In this document: positions 56,299 to 64,000 of the stretch, piece after piece
Layout: each line of letters starts with the position of its first letter
Numbering within the stretch: position 1 is the stretch's first letter
NCBI RefSeq assembly: GCF_005116735.1
Contig: NZ_SWDB01000028.1
Span: forward strand, 1 to 64,000
Source of the DNA: Thalassotalea mangrovi
GTDB taxonomy: Bacteria > Pseudomonadota > Gammaproteobacteria > Enterobacterales > Alteromonadaceae
DNA: 64,000 nt
Direction of reading: 5' to 3'
Notes under the pieces: model-generated
What the model was told of the DNA's origin: nothing
Database searches by the model: none
Seen by the model: the letters and a program-made list of their open reading frames with translations, nothing else
Translations under genes and position numbers: made by a program

Positions 56299-56871
56299 AA
56301 TTTTTCCTTATTATGAGTTGTCGGTATTAGCGCCTTTAGTTGACCTAAATAACCAACAATAACTTTGTTTATCCTCACTTTTTTTGTTATTCAGCGCAAC
56401 AGCCGTTTGCTGTTATGCGACCAATCCTCCACTTGTGGCGACGAATACCACCAGCAATTAGTCATGGTGGGCTGAAGTCATCGCTTTACTGCATTCGCTC
56501 GCATTCTTATACCAATCACATTAAATTATTGCTCACTCAGTGAGAATTTAAAGGCGTTTAGACAAGGCTTTGATTGCAGAGAATGGTTACTCCATTGTCA
56601 AAATCAGTAACGCAGGAAAAACGCCTTTAAAACTCACCCGTAGGGAGTTAGTGAGAGGCCCATTTACGACCCTATATTTCATTAATATAGAATGACTATA
56701 TCAATGAAATCTATGTTGTAACTGATACCTCTGCCCTAACTCTGAGTTGTGCACAAACTTAACGTGATTGGTATTAATACCCAAAAGGAATAACACATAG
56801 ACATTAAATAGTTAGTAGTTATTAAAAGTTTGGTTAAAATTACTGCAGATTAAATTTTTGAAGTCAATACC
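56299..56871. other. Intergenic region with MITE-like element
   Basis: The 573-bp gap between divergent M28-like and cobA genes holds the MITE-like copy B. Outside it (56299-56509 and 56774-56871) I see no gene or clear motif. Confidence 0.6.
56510..56773 (-). mobile_element. MITE-like element, copy B (264 bp)
   Basis: It is bounded by TACCAATCACATTAA and TTAACGTGATTGGTA. The interior is the inverted counterpart of 8171-8445, including blocks around CTCACCCGTAGGGAG and ATTTCATTAATATAGAATGA. No open frame is encoded. Confidence 0.85.
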
Positions 56872-57696
56872 ATGCAACTACCCGCCTCTAAATCCATGTT
56901 CAAGCCTGGCGAAATTGCCCTTATAGGAGCCGGCCCTGGCGATGCTGAATTGCTGACCATTAAAGCATTGCGATTTATCCAGCAGGCGGATGTGGTGGTC
57001 TATGATCGACTGGTAGCTAAAGATATTCTTGATTTATTGCCGGCTGGAGCGCGGCGGATCTACGTTGGCAAAGAGCTTAATCGCCATAGTGTGCCACAGG
57101 ACAAGATCAACGAGACCCTGGTAACGCTGGCCAGGCAACAGCTTAAAGTAGTGCGCCTCAAAGGTGGGGATAGCTTTATTTTCGGCCGCGGCTCAGAAGA
57201 GCTGAATTACCTGTTTGAGCATCAGCTAGCTACCCATGTTATCCCGGGCATTACTGCTGCATCGGGATGCACCACCTATGCGGGTATTCCCCTGACCCAT
57301 CGGGGCATTGCCCATAGCTGCAGTTTCATCACCGGCCATTTTTCAAAAAATGGCGAACTGATACTGCCCTGGGAAAATTATGTCGATGCCGGCCAGACAC
57401 TGGTGTTTTACATGGGCATAAAAAGCTCGGCCATCATTTGTGAAAAGCTCATCGCTCATGGACGCGCACCACACACGCCAGCGGCAATCATTCACAGTGG
57501 TACACAAAACAACCAGAAGGTATGGCGCACCAACCTTAGCGAGTTACCGGAATTAATCGCCAACGAACAAATTCGCTCGCCGAGCCTGCTGGTGATCGGT
57601 GATGTGGTAAATGCGGTAGCAGCCGGTGAAAATGGCATCAATGACCAGAGAGCATATTTTGCGCCACCTGCATTAGGGTTACGAAAAACCGGATAG
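56872..57696 (+). CDS. cobA: Uroporphyrinogen-III C-methyltransferase
   Basis: The 274-residue protein has the SUMT motifs LIGAGPGDAELLTIKA, VVRLKGGDSFIFGRG, ITAASG and GIPLTHRG. It makes precorrin-2 for siroheme (and cobalamin). It is the stand-alone form without the CysG oxidase/chelatase part, and no other siroheme genes are adjacent. Confidence 0.93.
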   Translation: MQLPASKSMFKPGEIALIGAGPGDAELLTIKALRFIQQADVVVYDRLVAKDILDLLPAGARRIYVGKELNRHSVPQDKINETLVTLARQQLKVVRLKGGDSFIFGRGSEELNYLFEHQLATHVIPGITAASGCTTYAGIPLTHRGIAHSCSFITGHFSKNGELILPWENYVDAGQTLVFYMGIKSSAIICEKLIAHGRAPHTPAAIIHSGTQNNQKVWRTNLSELPELIANEQIRSPSLLVIGDVVNAVAAGENGINDQRAYFAPPALGLRKTG

Positions 57697-57762
57697 TTGC
57701 AGACAATAATACTTACACTGTCGACAAGGATAGCGCGGTTGTCGATACTTCGATGACAGCTG

Positions 57763-58131
57763 TTATCCTTCATTTAATAGGCCGGCTGCAACGCCTGCCT
57801 TATAGCCACCAATTAATGAATAGATATTCTGGTAACCCATTTTCTGCAGGTTTTCGGCAACCAGAATCGACCGAAATCCGCCGCCACAATAGAGCACCAT
57901 AGCGGTTGCAAAGTCCGGATACAACTTTTCAATATCACGCTCGATAATACCCCGCCCCAGGTGCTTTGCCCCTCTAAGGTAACCTTGTTGAAATTCATGA
58001 TCCTCACGAACGTCGATAAACTCAAACGGTCTGCACTCCTGAGCCATCTGCGTCATCTGTTCAATGGTGATTTCCTTTACATTTCCCTGCACCGCTTTGA
58101 CCAGAGCTAAAAATTGAGGTGAATGGTCCAT
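57763..58131 (-). CDS. Rhodanese-domain sulfurtransferase
   Basis: The 122-residue single-domain protein has the active-site loop Cys82 (LYCGGGFRS) and DVREDHEF. It moves sulfane sulfur; the acceptor is not known. It is convergent with cobA. Confidence 0.85.
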   Translation of the reverse strand: MDHSPQFLALVKAVQGNVKEITIEQMTQMAQECRPFEFIDVREDHEFQQGYLRGAKHLGRGIIERDIEKLYPDFATAMVLYCGGGFRSILVAENLQKMGYQNIYSLIGGYKAGVAAGLLNEG

Positions 58132-58308
58132 CTTCTATGTCCAGTTAGCTAATTTTCAATTCAGACTAAACAAGCCTTAGGCAAATAACAAGCCGGAAAA
58201 ATCAGCAACCGCCCCTATTTGCTTTTACTTAACCCTCGGTTTTCGTCAGCGGGGTCCTTACCCAGGAAGCGAGAATCAACAGGCCTGTTGATAGAGCAAT
58301 TAACATAA

Positions 58309-58334
58309 AAAAACCACGCCAAAGCGTGGTTTTT
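58309..58334 (-). terminator. Terminator of the secDF operon
   Basis: AAAAACCACGC and GCGTGGTTTTT form an 11-bp stem with a 4-base loop, about 25 bp after the secF stop. Confidence 0.9.
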
Positions 58335-58360
58335 CTCTAAGATTGACAGAACATTAAGGC

Positions 58361-59308
58361 CTAAGGCATTAACTCTTCCTGATCGGCACCTTCTTTTTCA
58401 ATTACTTCCGGGATCAGGTCTTCTTTCGAAATACCTAACGCCAGGGCAACAGTACTGGCCACATAAATGGATGAGTACGTACCGACAAAAATACCGAATA
58501 ATAATGCCGTCGCAAAACCGTGGATCAATGCACCACCTTTGAAAAATAAGGCAAGCAACACTAAAAACGTGGTTAATGAGGTAATCATGGTTCGGCTCAG
58601 AGTTTGCGTCAGGGAAATATTAATCACTTCCTCCGGCGTACCTTTGCGGATCTTACGGAAGTTCTCACGAATCCGGTCGGATACAACGATAGTATCGTTA
58701 AGCGAGTAACCGATAACCGCCAGGATTGCTGCCAGTACAGTTAAGTCAAATTCCAGTTGTAAGAACGAAAACAAACCTAAGGTTAAGATAACGTCATGGG
58801 CAAGCGCCGTAACCGAACCCAGTGCGAATCGCCATTCAAAGCGAAAGGCAACATAAACCAGGATACAGATCAGTGCGGTCAGCATCGCTAATCCGCCTTG
58901 CTCGGTTAATTCGTCGCCAACATTAGCGCCAACGAATTCGATACGACGCATTTCTACGTCCTGACTCGTGCCTTGTTTCAACATGGTCAGGATTTCATTA
59001 CCCAGCATTTCCGCTTTCACGTTATCGCGCTGGCCAAGACGAATCAGAACGTCATTGGCACTGCCGAATAGCTGTACAATGGCGTCCTCGTGACCGCCCT
59101 GCTCCATGATACGGCGAATTTCTGAAAGATTCGCTGGTTGTTCAAACCCGACTTCGATCAGGGTACCGCCGGTAAAATCCAGGCCCCAGTTTAACTTGTT
59201 AACGGACAATGACACGATCGACGCGATGATCAGCACCAGGCTGAAAATTACCGCTGGTTTGCGGTACGACATAAAGGCCCATGTGTCTTTAATTTTTAAT
59301 ATTTGCAT
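58361..59308 (-). CDS. secF: Protein translocase subunit SecF
   Basis: The start at 59308 is chosen because CAGGTG lies about 7 bases upstream; a GTG at 59317 is the alternative. The 315-residue protein has six membrane helices and the family motifs GLDFTGGTLIEV and YSLNDTIVVSDRIREN. It acts with SecD and YajC on the SecYEG channel. Confidence 0.95.
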   Translation of the reverse strand: MQILKIKDTWAFMSYRKPAVIFSLVLIIASIVSLSVNKLNWGLDFTGGTLIEVGFEQPANLSEIRRIMEQGGHEDAIVQLFGSANDVLIRLGQRDNVKAEMLGNEILTMLKQGTSQDVEMRRIEFVGANVGDELTEQGGLAMLTALICILVYVAFRFEWRFALGSVTALAHDVILTLGLFSFLQLEFDLTVLAAILAVIGYSLNDTIVVSDRIRENFRKIRKGTPEEVINISLTQTLSRTMITSLTTFLVLLALFFKGGALIHGFATALLFGIFVGTYSSIYVASTVALALGISKEDLIPEVIEKEGADQEELMP

Positions 59309-59322
59309 AATATTCACCTGAC

Positions 59323-61173
59323 CTATATCGACAATTTATCGAGTTTTTTGCCGCCCCAAATGGCATTAACAACCGCACGCGTACCAATAATCGAGGTAAA
59401 CATCGAGGTAATAATACCGATGGACAGGGTTACCGCGAAACCTTTGATAGGACCGGTACCAACCGCAAACAGAATAATCGCTGCAATTAAGGTGGTGATA
59501 TTGGCATCAAAAATGGTCGAGAACGCCGCGTCATAGCCGTGATGGATAGATTGCTGGACACTCTTACCTTCGCGTAATTCTTCGCGTATCCGTTCGAAAA
59601 TTAGTACGTTAGCATCAACCGCCATACCAACGGTCAGTACGATACCTGCCATGCCCGGTAGGGTCAGGGTAGCGCCCGGGATCAGTGACATAACACCAAC
59701 AATCAGAATCAGGTTAGCGGCCAGCGCAAGGTTGGCAACAACACCAAATTTACGATAGTAGAACATCATAAATGCCAGCACCAGGGCAAAGCCCCAGAGG
59801 ATCGCCTGCAGACCTAACTGGACGTTTTCAGCCCCCAGTGAAGGGCCTACCGTACGTTCTTCAACAATGGCGATTGGCGCAATCAGAGCACCAGCGCGTA
59901 ACAGCAAGGCTAAGTTATGAGCTGCTGCTGGATTCGGTTGTCCGGTAATCTGAAAACTACGGCCTAAACGCGATTGAATGGTGGCAACGGAAATCACTTC
60001 CAGCTGCTTATCAAATTTAAGGCTACCATCCGGGTTTTTCTCACCGGTGGCGACACTTTCAATAAATACCGTAGCCATCGGTTTGCCGACATTGCCTTTG
60101 GTGCCGCGCGACATTTTATCGCCGCCAGCCGCATCCAGGTCAACATAAACCGCCGGTTGCTGAGTCTGCTGATCACGACCAGAATTGGCGCCGACGATAT
60201 GCTCGCCCTGAAGAATGGAGCGCTTTTTCAGTAACACCGGACGGTTGTCCTGGTCATAAACCACGAAAGACCCTGGAGGTACACGACCATTAACCGCCGA
60301 CATCAGATCATTTTCCTGGTCGACCATATGGAAGCTCAAGGTTGCCGTTGCGCCAAGAATTTCTTTCGCTTTTGCCGTATCCTGAACACCTGGCAGCTCT
60401 ACCACAATATGCTTTTGTCCCTGACGCTGTACCAGCGGCTCAGCAACACCCAGCTCATTCACCCGGTTACGGATAATGGTGATATTCTGCGAGATGGCGT
60501 TTTCACGGGTTTCTTTGATTTTCTGCTCGGACATGGTCACTTTCAGTGACAGCTTATCCTCGTTATCCACAAAGACATAACCCGGATCAACACGTTTTAA
60601 GATGCTTTCAGCCTGCTCAAGATCGTCGATATTGCGTAACACCACTTCGACACCAGTACCCGACTCCGACACCCGCTTGTAGCGAATTTTTTCTTCCCGC
60701 AATTTAGCGCGGAAGGTGTCAATCATATTGGTTTGAGCTCGTTCCATTGCCGTTTTCATATCCACTTCCATCAGAAAGTGAACACCGCCGGACAAATCCA
60801 GACCCAACTTCATTGGTACGGCACCAATATTTGCCAACCATTCCGGTGTCGCAGGGGTCAGGTTTAATGCTACGGAATACTCGTCACCCAGGCCTTTAAC
60901 CAGAGAGTCACGGGCATTTTGTTGATTTTCGTAATTACTAAAACGAATTAAAATCTGGCCATTTTCCAGCGCCGCACTGCGATAGCCGATATTGGCACCG
61001 TCAAGTTGCTGTTTTACCGCATCCAGGGTTGATGCGGTGACGTCCAGACCACGTTTTCCGGAAATCTGAACCGCAGGGTCTTCACCATAAATATTTGGCA
61101 ACGCATAAATGGCGCCAAAAATCAGGATGAAAACCACCATCAGAGATTTCCATAATGGATATTTATTTAACAC
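59323..61173 (-). CDS. secD: Protein translocase subunit SecD
   Basis: The 616-residue protein has a first membrane helix, a large periplasmic P1 head ([16 protein letters not shown] and later), and five C-terminal helices with [17 protein letters not shown]. It uses proton-motive force to finish protein export. Confidence 0.96.
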   Translation of the reverse strand: MLNKYPLWKSLMVVFILIFGAIYALPNIYGEDPAVQISGKRGLDVTASTLDAVKQQLDGANIGYRSAALENGQILIRFSNYENQQNARDSLVKGLGDEYSVALNLTPATPEWLANIGAVPMKLGLDLSGGVHFLMEVDMKTAMERAQTNMIDTFRAKLREEKIRYKRVSESGTGVEVVLRNIDDLEQAESILKRVDPGYVFVDNEDKLSLKVTMSEQKIKETRENAISQNITIIRNRVNELGVAEPLVQRQGQKHIVVELPGVQDTAKAKEILGATATLSFHMVDQENDLMSAVNGRVPPGSFVVYDQDNRPVLLKKRSILQGEHIVGANSGRDQQTQQPAVYVDLDAAGGDKMSRGTKGNVGKPMATVFIESVATGEKNPDGSLKFDKQLEVISVATIQSRLGRSFQITGQPNPAAAHNLALLLRAGALIAPIAIVEERTVGPSLGAENVQLGLQAILWGFALVLAFMMFYYRKFGVVANLALAANLILIVGVMSLIPGATLTLPGMAGIVLTVGMAVDANVLIFERIREELREGKSVQQSIHHGYDAAFSTIFDANITTLIAAIILFAVGTGPIKGFAVTLSIGIITSMFTSIIGTRAVVNAIWGGKKLDKLSI

Positions 61174-61183
61174 AAGACTGTCC

Positions 61184-61516
61184 TTAAAGTGACTTCATCG
61201 TTCCTTTTGGAAGCACAGCGGTAACTGCGGCTTTTTGTACAGTCACTTCTGTACCTTCGGCGATGGCAATTACGATAAAATCTTTTTCGTCGCTAACTTT
61301 AACGATTTTACCGACAACACCACCCTGAGTAAGAACTTCATCGTTCTTGGCCAGTGCCGACATCAGATTCTTGTGCTCTTTCACACGCTTGGCCTGTGGA
61401 CGGTAGATCATAAAATAAAAAATCAAACCGAAAACCGCCAACATAATCAGCATTTCAAATCCACCACCCGATTGTGGTTGCTGCGCTGCATAGGCTTTAC
61501 TAATAAAAAAATCCAT
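61184..61516 (-). CDS. yajC: Sec accessory protein YajC
   Basis: The 110-residue protein has one membrane helix with [19 protein letters not shown] directly after it, the family signature. It forms part of SecDF-YajC. Confidence 0.96.
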   Translation of the reverse strand: MDFFISKAYAAQQPQSGGGFEMLIMLAVFGLIFYFMIYRPQAKRVKEHKNLMSALAKNDEVLTQGGVVGKIVKVSDEKDFIVIAIAEGTEVTVQKAAVTAVLPKGTMKSL

Positions 61517-61563
61517 AACTTCCTCTTTTCACAATGATTACCCTAGCGGTAATTTATTTTCAA

Positions 61564-62700
<1,137 letters not shown>

Positions 62701-62825
62701 TTATCCTTACCGGGCAGCGAAACAGGCCACCGGTATCTCTTTAACAGCTCGGCTTAAGTATACCAAACGACTTAAGCCTGATTATTACCCGACCACCAAT
62801 AATCCATACGGTGGCCAGATTGTGG

Positions 62826-63881
62826 TTAATCTTGGTTCTGCCTGGTCAGAAACATCGCATCGCCGTAACTGAAGAAGCGGTACTTTTCAGCAACCGCCGC
62901 CTGGTAGGCTTTCATGATGTGATCATAGCCGGCAAATGCGCTGACCAACATCAACAATGTCGATTCTGACAAATGGAAATTGGTGATCAGGCAGTCGATG
63001 AGTTTAAACTCAAATCCCGGGGTGATAAAAATATCGGTATCACCATAAAATTCTGCCAGGGGCTGGTTGTTATCGGCATGGTATTTAGCGGCACTTTCTA
63101 ACGAACGAACCGACGTTGTGCCAACCGCAACAACACGTTTACCCGCAGCTTTGGTCTGTAGGATTTGGCTGATGACCTCGCTGCTTACTTCGACATATTC
63201 GGAATGCATGACATGGTCGTCAATATTCTCAACACGGACTGGTTGAAAAGTCCCTGCCCCGACATGTAGGGTAACAAAGGCGAGTTGCACCCCTTTTTCT
63301 TTGATTTTCGCCAGTAAGGGTTCATCAAAATGCAGACCGGCAGTAGGTGCCGCAACAGCACCCGGCTTTTCGTTATAAACCGTTTGATAACGTTCTTTAT
63401 CCGACTCTTCGTCGGGACGGTCAATATAAGGCGGTAGTGGCATGTGTCCAATTTGTTCGAGCACTTCCAGTACCGATTGCTCACCCTGAATCTGCAATTC
63501 AAATAACGCATCATGACGGGCAACCATGGTGGCTTTCACCTGCCCTTCCAGTAACAACTCAGCACCGGGTTTTGGCGATTTGCTGGCACGTATATGAGCA
63601 AGTACCCTGTGTTGATCAAGAATGCGTTCTACCAATACCTCAATTTTTCCACCACTGGCTTTGGTGCCAAACATGCGCGCTGGGATCACCCGGGTATTAT
63701 TAAATACCAGCAAGTCACCGGGGTTGAGTAAATCGATGACATCAGCAAAGGTGTTGTGGTTAATCTCGCCATTATTACCATCCAGAGCCATCAGTCGACT
63801 TGCCGTACGTTGCGCCTGAGGGTAACGAGCAATCAGTTCATCCGGTAAGTCAAAGGCAAAATCGCTTACGCGCTTAGTCAT
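62826..63881 (-). CDS. queA: S-adenosylmethionine:tRNA ribosyltransferase-isomerase
   Basis: The 351-residue protein has the motifs [24 protein letters not shown] and [12 protein letters not shown]. It converts preQ1-tRNA to epoxyqueuosine-tRNA. It is the first gene of queA-tgt-yajC-secD-secF in this window. Confidence 0.97.
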   Translation of the reverse strand: MTKRVSDFAFDLPDELIARYPQAQRTASRLMALDGNNGEINHNTFADVIDLLNPGDLLVFNNTRVIPARMFGTKASGGKIEVLVERILDQHRVLAHIRASKSPKPGAELLLEGQVKATMVARHDALFELQIQGEQSVLEVLEQIGHMPLPPYIDRPDEESDKERYQTVYNEKPGAVAAPTAGLHFDEPLLAKIKEKGVQLAFVTLHVGAGTFQPVRVENIDDHVMHSEYVEVSSEVISQILQTKAAGKRVVAVGTTSVRSLESAAKYHADNNQPLAEFYGDTDIFITPGFEFKLIDCLITNFHLSESTLLMLVSAFAGYDHIMKAYQAAVAEKYRFFSYGDAMFLTRQNQD

Positions 63882-64000
63882 AATCAGGGACCAAAAATCG
63901 AGGTTAAAAAATCCGCGACAGTTTAGTGTGCAAGCCCCCGAATATCAAGTGAAATAGCGGTTTTACCAATGAATTTAAGTTAATAGGAAGGCTTAATCTT

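Overview
The window is about 64 kb of chromosome from a marine-type gammaproteobacterium, most likely in or near the Alteromonadales (Colwellia, Thalassotalea or Idiomarina-like). This rests on gene content and order: trmJ-cysE-iscRSUA-hscBA-fdx, glyA-nrdR-ribD-ribE-ribBX, xseB-ispA-dxs and queA-tgt-yajC-secDF. A TonB2-type energiser with a long TtpC-like protein, and envelope genes typical of that group, point the same way. The assignment is an inference; no rRNA or tRNA gene was seen.

Region 1 (1-15.6 kb) is an outer-membrane uptake locus. A lipoprotein related to M13 peptidases has lost its zinc site. It is followed by the minus-strand operon DUF3450-ttpC-exbB2-exbD2-tonB2-TPR, then a small lipoprotein, a large TonB-dependent receptor and a duplicated beta-helix-like lipoprotein. 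Candidate PhoB boxes lie upstream of the TonB2 operon and of the large lipoprotein. They resemble the clear Pho boxes of phoB, the porin and pstS further along. The window may therefore hold a phosphate-starvation outer-membrane uptake system spread over several transcripts.

Region 2 (15.6-24.7 kb) starts with an unusual array of 16-bp repeats and micro-hairpins. Then comes an operon of a MipA/OmpV protein, a DUF3019 protein, an OmpR-type regulator and a histidine kinase, followed by a 1637-residue secreted subtilase with a GlyGly-CTERM-like tail. The same direct-repeat motif occurs upstream of both the mipA operon and the subtilase. It is a candidate binding site of the local regulator and would tie the five genes into one regulon.

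Region 3 (24.7-33.5 kb) has rdgC, a small holin-like membrane protein, phoBR, a porin, an orphan pstS, a GcvR-like ACT protein and an M49-like metallopeptidase. Region 4 (33.6-45.2 kb) has thiI, xseB-ispA-dxs, two membrane proteins and the riboflavin/nrdR/glyA block, in which ribH, nusB and thiL are not next to ribBX. Region 5 (45.2-53.4 kb) is the complete ISC iron-sulfur operon with two tandem IscR sites, then cysE, trmJ and divergent suhB. Region 6 (53.5-64 kb) has an M24-like and an M28-like secreted peptidase in tandem, cobA, a rhodanese, and the queA-tgt-yajC-secD-secF operon.

Repeats are a second theme. There are two about 270-bp MITE-like elements and a 53-bp internally deleted relative (TIR TACCAATCACATTAA), a long imperfect palindrome between the large lipoprotein and the receptor, two micro-hairpin arrays, two AAGCTGTAAGC-type arrays, and a palindromic GGGGTCAGAGTC repeat bracketing the M13-like gene. 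All functional links drawn from motifs are inferences read by eye; no searches were run.
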